DNA from: Bradyrhizobium rifense
GTDB lineage: Bacteria > Pseudomonadota > Alphaproteobacteria > Rhizobiales > Xanthobacteraceae
Assembly: GCF_008123425.1 (NCBI RefSeq)
Contig: NZ_VSSS01000001.1
Location: 62,001-126,000, forward strand
Direction: 5' to 3'
Length of the DNA: 64,000 nucleotides
The notes beneath the pieces were generated by a model. That model was not told the DNA's origin. It searched no databases and saw nothing but the letters and a program-made list of their open reading frames with translations. The position numbers and the translations under genes are program-made. This document shows positions 16,115 to 24,492 of this stretch, piece by piece. How positions within the stretch are numbered: position 1 is the first letter of the stretch; every line of letters begins with the position of its first letter.

Positions 16115-17665
16115 ATGTCGAAACGAGTGTTGCTTGGTCTCCTCCTGGCTTGCGGCCTCACGGCCTCGGCACTGGCGCAAGAGCCGAAGACGGGAGGTGT
16201 GATCAATGCGGTGATCCAGCCCGAGCCGCCCGGCCTAATGCTTGCGATGGTCCAGAACGGCCCGGTCCAGATGGTGTCGGGCAACATTTTCGAAGGCCTG
16301 CTGCGCTATAGCCCCAAGCTCGAGCCGCAGCCGGAACTCGCCGAGAGCTGGACCGTCAGCGATGACGCCAAGACCTACACTTTCAAGCTCAAGAAGGGCG
16401 TGACCTGGCATGACGGCAAGCCCTTCACCGCAGCCGACGTGCTGTTCTCGATCGAGATGCTGAAGCAGACCCATGCGCGCGCCCGCGCCAACCTCGTGCA
16501 GGTCGACAAGGTCGAGGCGCCCGACGACTACACCGTCGTGTTCACGCTGAAGCAGCCGTTCGGCCCGTTCCTCGGCATCTTCGAGGTCGGCTCGATGCCG
16601 ATGGTGCCGAAACATCTCTATGAGGGCACCGACTGGAAGACCAATCCCTATAACAACGCGCCGGTCGGCACCGGCCCCTTCATGTTCAAGGAATGGCAGA
16701 AGGGCTCGTTCATCCGCATGGTCAAGAACCCGAACTACCACGAGAAGGGCAAGCCCTATCTCGATGAGGTCTACTGGCAGGTCATCCCCGACGCCGCCGC
16801 GCGCTCGGTGGCCTACGAGACCGGCAAGGTCGACGTGCTGCCCGGCGGCTCGGTCGAGAACTTTGACGTGCCGCGGCTGTCCAAGCTGAAGGACACCTGC
16901 GTCACCGGCGCCGGCTGGGAGTTCTTCTCGCCGCTGGCCTGGCTGTGGCTGAACAACCGCCAGGGCCCGCTTGCCGACAAGCGGGTGCGGCAGGCGATCA
17001 TGTACGCGATCGACCGCGACTTCGCCAAGGACGTGATCTGGAACGGGCTCGGCAAGGTCGCGACCGGCCCGTCCGCCTCGACCATCAAATACTACAGCGA
17101 TGACGTGCCGAAATATCCATACGACCCGGCCAAGGCCAAGGCGCTGCTGAAGGAAGCCGGCTACAAGGGCGAGAAGATCCGCATCCTGCCGCTCGCCTAT
17201 GGCGAGACCTGGCAGCGCTGGGGTGAAGCCGTGAAGCAGAACCTCATCGACGTCGGCATGAACATCGAAACGATCTCGACCGACGTTGCCGGCGGCAACC
17301 AGAAGATCGGCGACTGGGATTACGACATCGCCTTCACCTATCTCTACCAATACGGCGATCCCGCCCTCGGGGTGGGGCGCAACTACGTCTCCAGCGCGAT
17401 TGCCAAGGGCCAGGTGTTCAACAACGTCGAGGGCTATTCCAACCCCGAGATCGACAAGCTGTTCGCCGACGGCGCGGTCGCAACGCCCGATTCCAAGCGC
17501 AGGGAGATCTACGAGAAGGCGCAGAAGATCCTGGTCGAGGACGTACCGGTGGCCTGGATGCTCGAGCTGCAATTCCCGACCATCATGCGCTGCAAGGTCA
17601 AGAACCTGATCACCACCGGGATCGGCGTCAATGACGGCTTCAAGGACGCATGGCTCGACAAGTGA
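16115..17665 (+). CDS. ABC transporter substrate-binding protein (family 5, peptide/nickel type)
   Basis: A 516-residue periplasmic solute-binding protein. The signal peptide is residues 1-22 (KRVLLGLLLACGLTASALA). The family-5 signature follows: LAESWTVSDDAKTYTFKLKKGVTWHDGKPFTAADVLFSIE, with the usual NNxxxPLADKRVRQAIMYAIDRD in the second half. It presumably delivers peptides or similar oligomeric ligands to the permeases encoded just downstream. The ligand cannot be told from sequence. It heads the operon, is divergent from tetR, and is separated from the permease genes by a palindromic repeat, so its mRNA may be processed or more abundant. Confidence 0.9.
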   Translation: MSKRVLLGLLLACGLTASALAQEPKTGGVINAVIQPEPPGLMLAMVQNGPVQMVSGNIFEGLLRYSPKLEPQPELAESWTVSDDAKTYTFKLKKGVTWHDGKPFTAADVLFSIEMLKQTHARARANLVQVDKVEAPDDYTVVFTLKQPFGPFLGIFEVGSMPMVPKHLYEGTDWKTNPYNNAPVGTGPFMFKEWQKGSFIRMVKNPNYHEKGKPYLDEVYWQVIPDAAARSVAYETGKVDVLPGGSVENFDVPRLSKLKDTCVTGAGWEFFSPLAWLWLNNRQGPLADKRVRQAIMYAIDRDFAKDVIWNGLGKVATGPSASTIKYYSDDVPKYPYDPAKAKALLKEAGYKGEKIRILPLAYGETWQRWGEAVKQNLIDVGMNIETISTDVAGGNQKIGDWDYDIAFTYLYQYGDPALGVGRNYVSSAIAKGQVFNNVEGYSNPEIDKLFADGAVATPDSKRREIYEKAQKILVEDVPVAWMLELQFPTIMRCKVKNLITTGIGVNDGFKDAWLDK

Positions 17666-17690
17666 GCGTACGCGCTGCGAGCTCTCTTCG

Positions 17691-17813
17691 CCTCTCCCGC
17701 TTGCGGGAGAGGTCGCTGCGCTCGAAGAGCGTAGCGGGTGAGGGTTCTCTCCACTTGTTAATCCCTCTGCGGAAGCACCCCCACCCCAACCCTCCCCCGC
17801 AAGCGGGAGAGGG
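17691..17813. repeat. intergenic palindromic element (class A)
   Basis: It starts with the hairpin CCTCTCCCGCTTGCGGGAGA and ends with its near complement around 17791-17813. It lies between the binding-protein gene and the first permease gene. Similar elements occur at 32884-33049 and 34259-34398, always outside genes. Within an operon it could stabilise the upstream mRNA segment. Confidence 0.8.
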
Positions 17814-17864
17814 AGCACACCGTCACCGCGGTGGCACTCAAGTCAAACAAGCGTCGTTCTAGCA

Positions 17865-18836
17865 ATGCTCTCCTTCGTCGCTCAGCGTGTCGTGAAGGGC
17901 GTGATCGTCCTGCTCGCGATCGTCGTCCTCAATTTCTTCCTGATCCGGCTCGCGCCCGGCGACCCCGCTGTCGTGATGGCGGGCGAGGCCGGAGCTAGCG
18001 ACCAGGTCTTCGTCCAGCAGCTCCGGGAAAAATTCGGCCTCGACAAGCCGCTGCCCGAGCAGCTGTTCATCTACGTCAAGGGCATCGCGACCCTCGACCT
18101 CGGCTTCTCCTTCCGTCAGCAGGCGCCGGTGTCGAAGCTGATCCTGGAGCGGTTGCCGGCAACGCTGTTGTTGACGCTGACCGCGTTCGCGATCTCGCTC
18201 GCGCTCGGGGTTCTCTTCGGCACCTTCGCCGCCCGCTTCGCCGGGACCTTCCTCGACACCGCCATCACCATCTTCGCGTTGATCTTCTACGCCATGCCGA
18301 TCTTCTGGGTGGCACTGATGGGAATTCTGCTGTTCTCGGTCACGGTCGATTGGCTGCCGAGCTTCGGCTACGAGACGGTCGGCGCCAACCTCACCGGCCT
18401 TGCCCATGTGGTCGACGTCGCAAAGCACCTGATCATGCCGGCGATGACGCTCGGCCTGTTCTTCATGGCGACCTACACCCGCATGACGCGGGCCTCGATG
18501 CTGGAAGTGAAGCGGCTCGACTTCGTCAAGACCGCGCGCGCCAAGGGCCTTTCCGACGGCGTGATCCAGCGCCGCCATGTGCTGCGCAACGCGCTCCTCC
18601 CGGTCGTCACACTCGCCGGCGTCCATGCCGGCACGCTGATCGGCGGCGCCGTCATCACCGAGACCGTGTTCGCCTGGCCCGGCATCGGGCGTCTCATGTA
18701 CGACGCGCTGCTGCAGCGCGACTACAATCTGCTGCTCGGCGTCTTCGTGACCTGCTCGGTCATGGTGCTGATCTTCAACCTCATCACCGACCTCGTCTAT
18801 CGCCTGGTCGACCCACGCATCGAATTCGCCGCATGA
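17865..18836 (+). CDS. ABC transporter permease, DppB type
   Basis: A 323-residue inner-membrane permease with six predicted membrane segments. The first begins VVKGVIVLLAIVVLNFFLIRLAPGDP, with the LxPGDP signature of DppB/OppB proteins. The cytoplasmic EAA-like loop DFVKTARAKGLSDGVIQRRHVLRNAL carries the conserved G that contacts the ATPase. It pairs with the DppC-type permease whose start overlaps its stop (ATGA). It forms the membrane channel of the importer. Confidence 0.92.
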   Translation: MLSFVAQRVVKGVIVLLAIVVLNFFLIRLAPGDPAVVMAGEAGASDQVFVQQLREKFGLDKPLPEQLFIYVKGIATLDLGFSFRQQAPVSKLILERLPATLLLTLTAFAISLALGVLFGTFAARFAGTFLDTAITIFALIFYAMPIFWVALMGILLFSVTVDWLPSFGYETVGANLTGLAHVVDVAKHLIMPAMTLGLFFMATYTRMTRASMLEVKRLDFVKTARAKGLSDGVIQRRHVLRNALLPVVTLAGVHAGTLIGGAVITETVFAWPGIGRLMYDALLQRDYNLLLGVFVTCSVMVLIFNLITDLVYRLVDPRIEFAA

Positions 18837-19672
18837 AACAGTTCTGGAAATCGATGCTGAGGAGCCCGAGCGGCGTCATCGGGCTGGTCATCCTCCTGCT
18901 CGCGATCGGGATCGCAGTTTTCGGGCCGCTGCTGTTTCCGAACTCGCCCTGGCGCATGGTGCAGCGGCCGTTCCTGCCGCCGTTCACGCTCTCGACCGTG
19001 CCGCTCGGCACCGACGCACTCGGCCGCGATGTGTTCGCCGGCATGATCTTCGGTGCACGCGTCTCGCTGCTGGTCGGCCTCGTCTCGACGCTGGTCGCAC
19101 TGGTCGTCGGCGTTCCCATCGGCGCCATGGCCGGCTATTTCGGCGGCAAGGTCGACGACGCGCTGATGCGCTTCACCGAGTTCTTCCAGACCATTCCGAG
19201 CTTTGCGCTCGCGATCGTGCTGGTCGCGATCCTGCAGCCGTCGATCTATTCGATCGTGGCCTCGATCGCAGTGGTGAGCTGGCCGCCGGTCGCGCGCCTC
19301 GTCCGCGGCGAGGTGCTGTCGCTGCGCACGCGCGAATATGTCCAGGCCGCCGTGGTGACCGGACAGAGCAACACCTGGATCATCCTGCGCGAGATTCTGC
19401 CCAACGCGCTGTCGCCGGTGATCGTGCTGGCCTCGCTGATGGTGGCGACTGCAATCCTCTTGGAATCCTCGCTGTCTTTCCTTGGGCTGGGCGATCCCAA
19501 TCTGATCTCCTGGGGCTACATGGTCGGCGCCGGCCGCACCGTGATCCGCCAGGCCTGGTGGATCACGGTGTTTCCCGGCGTCGCCATCCTGATCTCCGTG
19601 TTGGGACTGAACCTGATCGGCGAAGGCCTCAACGACGCGCTCAATCCGCGCCTCTCGCGGGAAGGACGCTGA
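18833..19672 (+). CDS. ABC transporter permease, DppC type
   Basis: A 279-residue permease with an N-terminal membrane helix (GVIGLVILLLAIGIAVFGPLLF) and the family motif PLGTDALGRDVFAGMIFGARVSL. Five more hydrophobic segments and the EAA loop YVQAAVVTGQSNTWIILREILPNAL follow. The ATG at 18833 overlaps the previous stop by four bases, so translation is probably coupled. Its own stop overlaps the ATG of the ATPase gene. Confidence 0.92.
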   Translation: MKQFWKSMLRSPSGVIGLVILLLAIGIAVFGPLLFPNSPWRMVQRPFLPPFTLSTVPLGTDALGRDVFAGMIFGARVSLLVGLVSTLVALVVGVPIGAMAGYFGGKVDDALMRFTEFFQTIPSFALAIVLVAILQPSIYSIVASIAVVSWPPVARLVRGEVLSLRTREYVQAAVVTGQSNTWIILREILPNALSPVIVLASLMVATAILLESSLSFLGLGDPNLISWGYMVGAGRTVIRQAWWITVFPGVAILISVLGLNLIGEGLNDALNPRLSREGR

Positions 19673-21294
19673 TGATGACCGCCCCGCCCGCCGTCTCCAT
19701 CAAGAATTTGCGGATCGCGCTGCCCCAGGGCGCCGAGCGCCCCTTTGCCGTCGATGGCGTATCGCTCGATTTGCGGCCCGGCAAGATCGTCTGCGTCGTC
19801 GGCGAATCCGGCTCCGGCAAGTCGATGTGCGCGCATGCGCTGATGGGGCTGCTGCCGGATACGGTGAGCGTCACCTCCGGCGAGATTCAGTTCGAGGGGC
19901 GCGACCTGCTCAAGCTCGATGATGACGGCTGGCGCGATTTGCGCGGCCGTCGTCTCGCGATGATCTTCCAGGAGCCGATGACCGCGCTCAATCCGTTGAT
20001 GCGGATCGGCGACCAGATGGCGGAGATGTTCGAGGCCCATGGCCTGCTCACGCCCAGGGAGCGTCGCGCGAAGGCGCTGTCGCTGGCGCGCGAGGTCGGC
20101 CTGCCCGACCCCGAACGCATCGTGCGCGCCTATCCGCACCAGCTCTCCGGCGGCCAGCGCCAGCGCGCCATGATCGCAATGGCGCTCGCGCTCGAACCGG
20201 CCGTGCTGGTCGCGGACGAGCCAACCACCGCGCTCGACGTCACCACGCAGGCGCAGATCCTGAAGCTGATCCGCAACCTCCAGCGCAACCGCAACATGGC
20301 GGTGATGTTCATCACCCATGATTTTGGTGTCGTCGCCGACATCGCCGATCAGGTCGTGGTGCTCAGGCACGGCAAGGTCGTGGAGGAAGGGCCCGCCGCG
20401 ACCGTCTTCAACGAACCGCAGCACGATTACACCAAGGCACTGCTCGCCGCCGTGCCGTCGATGCACCCGCCGGCGCGCGGCCCCCTCGACGATCAAACCA
20501 GAGCTGTCGAGGTGATCGGGCTCGACAAGACCTACGTGACCTCGGGCGGCTGGTTTCGCGAAGATCGTCGCGTCGATGCCGCGCGCGCAGTGAACTTCAA
20601 CATCCTCAAGGGCGAGACGCTCGGCCTCGTCGGCGAATCCGGCTCCGGAAAATCGTCGGTGGCGCGGCTGGTGATGCGGCTGATCGCGGCCGATCGCGGC
20701 ACGGTGCGGATCGGCGACACCGATCTGACGCAACTCTCGGGCAAGGCGCTCCGCGCCGAGCGCCATCGCATCCAGATGATCTTTCAGGATCCGTTCGCCT
20801 CGCTCAATCCGCGCCGCAAGGTCGGTCACATCATCGCCGATGGCCCGATCGCGGCCGGCACCGATCCGAAGGTCGCATTCGACCGCGCTCGCGATCTCCT
20901 CAGGATGGTCGGCCTCGATGCCGGCGCGCTCGAGCGCTATCCGCATGAATTCTCCGGCGGCCAGCGCCAGCGTATCGGCATTGCGCGCGCGCTCGCGCCC
21001 GAGCCCGAAATCATCGTCGCCGACGAAGCTGTCTCCGCGCTCGACGTCTCCGTGCAGGCGCAGGTCTTGCGGCTGCTCGAAGACCTCAAGGCGCGGCTCG
21101 GCCTTTCGATGCTGTTCATCACCCACGACCTGCGCGTGGCCGCCCAAATCTGCGACCGCATCGCAGTGATGCAGCGCGGCGCCATTGTCGAGCTGAAGCC
21201 GACCGCGCAGCTGTTCGCCGCGCCGGAACATCCCTATACGCGGGAGTTGCTCGCGGCTGTGCCGGGGCAGAAGGAGCGTGCGCCGGCGGCGTGA
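19672..21294 (+). CDS. fused dipeptide-type ABC transporter ATPase (DppD-DppF)
   Basis: A 540-residue protein with two complete ABC ATPase domains. Each has a Walker A GESGSGKS (about residues 44 and 323), an LSGGQRQR or FSGGQRQR signature and a DEPTTALD or DEAVSALD Walker B. The oligopeptide/dipeptide C-terminal extension follows each domain. In many bacteria these are separate DppD and DppF proteins; here they are one chain. It energises the DppB/C pair. The ATG at 19672 overlaps the preceding stop, with GGAAGG upstream. Confidence 0.92.
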   Translation: MMTAPPAVSIKNLRIALPQGAERPFAVDGVSLDLRPGKIVCVVGESGSGKSMCAHALMGLLPDTVSVTSGEIQFEGRDLLKLDDDGWRDLRGRRLAMIFQEPMTALNPLMRIGDQMAEMFEAHGLLTPRERRAKALSLAREVGLPDPERIVRAYPHQLSGGQRQRAMIAMALALEPAVLVADEPTTALDVTTQAQILKLIRNLQRNRNMAVMFITHDFGVVADIADQVVVLRHGKVVEEGPAATVFNEPQHDYTKALLAAVPSMHPPARGPLDDQTRAVEVIGLDKTYVTSGGWFREDRRVDAARAVNFNILKGETLGLVGESGSGKSSVARLVMRLIAADRGTVRIGDTDLTQLSGKALRAERHRIQMIFQDPFASLNPRRKVGHIIADGPIAAGTDPKVAFDRARDLLRMVGLDAGALERYPHEFSGGQRQRIGIARALAPEPEIIVADEAVSALDVSVQAQVLRLLEDLKARLGLSMLFITHDLRVAAQICDRIAVMQRGAIVELKPTAQLFAAPEHPYTRELLAAVPGQKERAPAA

Positions 21295-21313
21295 GGCCAG
21301 TGCATCGCGGTCG

Positions 21314-21583
21314 CTACTTGACCGGCGGGTTGGTGTTATTCCAGGTGGGGACCGAGTTTGTCACACCGACCGAGGGCTGGTTAGATGATCCGATCGACGG
21401 CGCGGTAACCGTCCCGACAGTCTGTCCGGAACTTCCATATGTGCCTTGCTGTGCCGGCACTCCGGGGTGAATGCTCGTGCTACTTTGTGCACCTGTCCCC
21501 GACGTTTGTGCGCTCACAACGGATGGCGCTGCCATCAATCCGAGTGCGATGAAGGCGGCAATGGCGCTTCTTATTCTTTTCAT
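21314..21583 (-). CDS. small exported protein with SGQTVGTVTAPSIG signature (copy 1)
   Basis: An 89-residue protein with a signal peptide in residues 1-25 (a hydrophobic stretch ending in VVSA). The mature chain is Ser/Thr/Gly/Pro-rich with no cysteine. Its C-terminal half shares YGSSGQTVGTVTAPSIG, then PSVGVTN, VPTW and NTNP, with the protein at 27137-27427. I know no named family with this pattern. The conservation is confined to the last 40 residues, implying that this part carries the function, perhaps binding in the periplasm or at the surface. It is a single gene, convergent with the ABC operon. Confidence 0.7.
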   Translation of the reverse strand: MKRIRSAIAAFIALGLMAAPSVVSAQTSGTGAQSSTSIHPGVPAQQGTYGSSGQTVGTVTAPSIGSSNQPSVGVTNSVPTWNNTNPPVK

Positions 21584-21920
21584 GGCTAATCCTTTCGGGC
21601 ACGTCCCTCAGCCGCCTCGGCCGTTCGCTCGTCGAACCGCTCGTGCACTGAGCAACCTTAAAACGCCACGCGTGCGAAAATGTGCCGCAACACCATCAAT
21701 TGGGGCGCTCAATACTTCGCGAAGCTACGGGCGAACAGATAGGCTGCAAAGATCGGCCCATTGCTACGGTATCCCGATCCACCTTGGAAACCGAGCGGTC
21801 ACGGCCTTTTTATCCCTCGTGACCGCTCGCGCAGCTGCAAGGCTGAAGCCGGCACACCATATCCGGATGGAATGATTTCCATCATCTGATGGTGGATCGA
21901 CGATCTATTTGGAGGCCGAC
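21584..21920. other. 337-base intergenic spacer with inverted repeats
   Basis: It lies between the divergent copy-1 small exported gene and the 21921 gene. It holds an 11-base perfect inverted repeat (21793-21803 with 21820-21830) and a shorter ATGGAA/TTCCAT repeat at 21867-21882, 38 bases before the 21921 start. No gene is apparent. The promoters of both neighbours must lie here, but I cannot place them with confidence. Confidence 0.5.
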
Positions 21921-22094
21921 ATGGGCCAGGTTATTCAGTTTGTCTCGAAATCCGAGCGCGAGCGCATTCGCCTTATCCAGGAGGCCCGCGCGATTTACGA
22001 CAGCATTTTCCCGCCAGCCGATCCGGCCGGCGAGCGACAGGACACGGCGACGATCAGCCGTGCGGCCGGCAGCGATGTGGGAAATCTGGCGTGA
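21921..22094 (+). CDS. small conserved-looking protein, 57 aa
   Basis: A short cytosolic protein beginning MGQVIQFVSKSERERIRLI, strongly basic and helical in the first 30 residues, then a Pro-containing segment IFPPADPAGE. It has no signal or membrane segment. GGAGG lies five bases before the ATG at 21921, so translation is credible. Its stop overlaps the GTG start of the next small gene (GTGA), which suggests coupled translation. I recall similar short proteins in Bradyrhizobium but know no function. Confidence 0.6.
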   Translation: MGQVIQFVSKSERERIRLIQEARAIYDSIFPPADPAGERQDTATISRAAGSDVGNLA

Positions 22095-22300
22095 TCAAAA
22101 TCATCGCGGTGCTTTGCAGTCTCTCGACGCCCGGAAATTGCCATGAGCAGATCGTCACCACGTCGGACTTCGCCGAGGTCTCGATGCAGTCCTGCATGAT
22201 GGGCGCGCCGCAGCTTGCCGAATGGATGAACCAGCATCCGGCCGAGCGGCTGGCGGGGTGGCGCTGCGTGATCGGCCAGCAGGGCGGCCGGGGCGCCTGA
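22091..22300 (+). CDS. small cysteine-containing protein, 69 aa
   Basis: It starts with GTG at 22091, overlapping the previous stop. The sequence has a short hydrophobic N-terminus (MIKIIAVLCSL), then CHEQIVTTSDFAEVSMQSC, a WMNQHPAERLAGWRC segment and a basic end. Four cysteines and the hydrophobic start suggest possible export or a redox/metal role, but none is shown. The coupling to the upstream 57-aa gene indicates a two-gene unit. Confidence 0.6.
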   Translation: MIKIIAVLCSLSTPGNCHEQIVTTSDFAEVSMQSCMMGAPQLAEWMNQHPAERLAGWRCVIGQQGGRGA

Positions 22301-22403
22301 CGCCACGGGCCGGCTGATGAGGGCGGCACAGTCCGGTTACACCGTGACGAGCATGCATCGCCAAGCTAGGATGGCGACGCTGCTTGGCACAGGGGGACGC
22401 CGG

Positions 22404-23345
22404 ATGGAGGTCGCCAGCCTCGTTCTTCCCGTATTCGCGATCATCGTCACCGGTTGGCTCGCCGGCGAGCTGGGCTATCTCTCCCGTTCGCTCGCCGACG
22501 CGCTGGTGCATTTCGCCTACAACGTCGCAATGCCGGCGCTGCTGATCGTCACGATCGCGCAGGAGCCCGCACGCAATCTGCTGGAATGGCGCTTCCTGCT
22601 CGCCTTCGGCGGCGGCTCCCTGATCTGTTTCGCACTGGTCTTCCTGGCGGTTCGCGCCGGCGGAAAGCACGATCTCGCCAGCAGCACGATCCACGGCATG
22701 GCGGCGGCGATGACCAATACGGGCTTCGTGGCGCTGCCCATCCTGCACGCGATCTACGGCCAGCCCGCCGTCTTGCCGGCCGCCGTAGCGACGGTGTTCG
22801 TTGCTGCCGTGATGTTTCCGATCACGGTCATCCTGCTCGAAAGGGATGCAGATGCACGCGGGCCTGCGCGACCAGCAGGGCTGGTCAAGCAGATCCTGCT
22901 CAATCCGATGGTGCTGTCGACGCTCATTGGCCTCGTCTGGGCGATCACGGGCTTGCCGATTCCGGCAGCCGTCGCGACCTATCTGAACATGATCGCCGCG
23001 GCGCTCACGCCTTGCGCGCTTTTTGCCATCGGCCTCGGCCTGTCGGTCGAAGGCCTGAGGTCGAACCTCGGGACATCGTTTGCGCTTGCGGCCGTGAAGC
23101 TGGTGGTGATGCCGCTGATCGTCTACGGACTTTGCCTGATCACCGGCCTCAATCCGCTCTACACAGTCGCCGCAGTCATCTGCGCGGCCGTGCCGACGGC
23201 GAAGACCGTCTATGTGCTGGCGCACGAACACAAGGTCGAGGAGAAGCTTGTCGCGGCCACGGTCTCGGTCACGACGATGCTATCGGTCGCGACTTTGCTG
23301 GTCGCGCTCTATCTGCTCTCCGGCCTCGCGACCGGCACGCATTGA
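22404..23345 (+). CDS. AEC-family (auxin efflux carrier-like) transporter
   Basis: A 313-residue inner-membrane protein with about ten hydrophobic segments split by a hydrophilic middle loop (ERDADARGPARPAG). The first helix carries LPVFAIIVTGWLAGELG and the fourth AAAMTNTGFVALPIL, typical of the bacterial AEC family. Relatives export or import small organic acids; the substrate is not predictable. The ATG at 22404 follows AGGGGGA. A longer open frame upstream lacks similarity. It is a single gene followed by the thioesterase promoter. Confidence 0.88.
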   Translation: MEVASLVLPVFAIIVTGWLAGELGYLSRSLADALVHFAYNVAMPALLIVTIAQEPARNLLEWRFLLAFGGGSLICFALVFLAVRAGGKHDLASSTIHGMAAAMTNTGFVALPILHAIYGQPAVLPAAVATVFVAAVMFPITVILLERDADARGPARPAGLVKQILLNPMVLSTLIGLVWAITGLPIPAAVATYLNMIAAALTPCALFAIGLGLSVEGLRSNLGTSFALAAVKLVVMPLIVYGLCLITGLNPLYTVAAVICAAVPTAKTVYVLAHEHKVEEKLVAATVSVTTMLSVATLLVALYLLSGLATGTH

Positions 23346-23364
23346 ACGCGCCAGAAGCCGCTTT

Positions 23365-23394
23365 TTGACTCTTCCAGGCCCCTCATCATATGAT
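23365..23394 (+). promoter_or_regulatory. sigma70-type promoter for the thioesterase gene
   Basis: TTGACT, 18 bases, TATGAT. The -10 region overlaps a perfect ATCATATGAT palindrome, a possible operator. Transcription would start near 23401, about 30 bases before the start codon. Confidence 0.6.
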
Positions 23395-23429
23395 TTTTAT
23401 CATCTTATAAAAGGTTTTGGGGGCTAGCG

Positions 23430-23942
23430 ATGGTCGACGGCAGTTCCGGCAAGCAGGCAACCGAATACGGTGTCGTGCCCCTTGAGGTGATGGCGTCGAT
23501 GCCGGGGCTCGATTTCGTCCGCGCCATCTTCGCACGGCAATTGCCGGAGCCGCCGATCATGCAGACGGTCGAGCCGTTCGACTGCACGGCCGAACCCGGC
23601 GTCGTGGTGATCCATAGCGTGCCGGGCCTGCGTCATTACAATCCGATCGGCTCGGTTCATGGCGGCTATGCCGCGATCCTGCTGGATTCCGCAATGGGAC
23701 TTGCGGTGCAGAGCACGCTGCCCGCGGGCACCGGCTACACCACGCTGGAATTCAAGATCTCGTTCGTACGCGGCATGAGCGAAGCCAGCGGCACAATTCG
23801 CACCGAAGGCCGCGTGCTCAATGCCGGCCGCCGCGTCGCGACCGCGGAGGCGCGGATTACCGATGCAAAAGGCCGGCTGATCGCGCATGCAACGACGACC
23901 TGCCTCGTGTTCGGGATTGCGGCAGGCAGCACGGAAGGCTGA
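23430..23942 (+). CDS. PaaI-family hotdog thioesterase
   Basis: A 170-residue hotdog-fold protein. The catalytic-loop signature NPIGSVHGGYAAILLDSAMG is at about residue 75, typical of PaaI/YdiI acyl-CoA thioesterases, followed by the long helix and TLEFKISFVRG. These hydrolyse phenylacetyl- or other acyl-CoA thioesters to release CoA. No pathway genes sit beside it, so the acyl group is unknown. A promoter at 23365-23394 precedes it, and the MerR gene converges on it. Confidence 0.86.
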   Translation: MVDGSSGKQATEYGVVPLEVMASMPGLDFVRAIFARQLPEPPIMQTVEPFDCTAEPGVVVIHSVPGLRHYNPIGSVHGGYAAILLDSAMGLAVQSTLPAGTGYTTLEFKISFVRGMSEASGTIRTEGRVLNAGRRVATAEARITDAKGRLIAHATTTCLVFGIAAGSTEG

Positions 23943-23958
23943 CGTTGAACCGTTGCGG

Positions 23959-24411
23959 CTAGCACGATCTTGGGCGGGGCGCTCTTCGCGTCTTTGGCGC
24001 CGGCGCACCCTGTTTGCGAATGCGGGTCATCACCCGCTTCGTATTGTCGCCGCAGCTCAACCCTTCCGGCTTGGTCTCGATGGTCTCGATGATGGCGTGC
24101 AGGCGCTCCCGGCTTTCTGCCAGACGCTCTTGCAGCGCCTCGATTTCGGCAACCTTCCGCCTGAGCGCGCCAACGAGCTCGTCATGGCGGCAGGCATCGA
24201 ACCTCAGCGGCATCAGACGGCGAATCTCTTCGAGCGAGAATCCGGCGTTTTGCGCGCTGGTGATGATCTCCAGCAGCATGACGGCGTCCGGCGTGTAGTC
24301 GCGATAATTGTTGGCGCCACGCTCGACTGCGTTGATCAAGCCGCTCGCTTCGTAAAAGCGGATGCGCGACGCGGTCAGGCCGCTGCGGATCGCCAGTTCT
24401 CCAATCCTCAT
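23959..24411 (-). CDS. MerR-family transcriptional regulator
   Basis: A 150-residue regulator. The N-terminal MerR winged helix (MRIGELAIRSGLTASRIRFYEASGLI) is followed by the usual dimerisation coiled coil (residues 75-115) and a basic C-terminal tail ending RRAPRPRSC. It has no SoxR iron-sulfur cysteine cluster; cysteines near residues 74 and 119 may sense thiol-reactive compounds. It is divergent from an Old Yellow Enzyme gene, with a palindrome centred in a 19-base promoter spacer between them, the hallmark of MerR activation. Confidence 0.9.
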   Translation of the reverse strand: MRIGELAIRSGLTASRIRFYEASGLINAVERGANNYRDYTPDAVMLLEIITSAQNAGFSLEEIRRLMPLRFDACRHDELVGALRRKVAEIEALQERLAESRERLHAIIETIETKPEGLSCGDNTKRVMTRIRKQGAPAPKTRRAPRPRSC

Positions 24412-24430
24412 GCCGGACCTCGAAGGGGGG

Positions 24431-24461
24431 TTGACCTTAAAGTTAACTTTAAGGGTAGGGT
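24431..24461 (+). promoter_or_regulatory. MerR-type promoter and operator
   Basis: TTGACC, a 19-base spacer, then TAGGGT. The perfect 20-base palindrome CCTTAAAGTTAACTTTAAGG (24435-24454) fills the spacer. The overlong spacer with a central palindrome is the standard MerR-family design, here facing the Old Yellow Enzyme gene. Confidence 0.85.
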
Positions 24462-24492
24462 CGGACCACGATCAAGACAAGGTTTCGACGAG

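Noticed and set aside
16235..17818. A 527-codon minus-strand open frame
   Set aside because: It is the complement of the ABC substrate-binding gene, with Asp/Val/Gly-rich composition and no domain.
19516..21231. A 571-codon minus-strand open frame
   Set aside because: It mirrors the fused ABC ATPase; the apparent protein is a codon-complement artefact.
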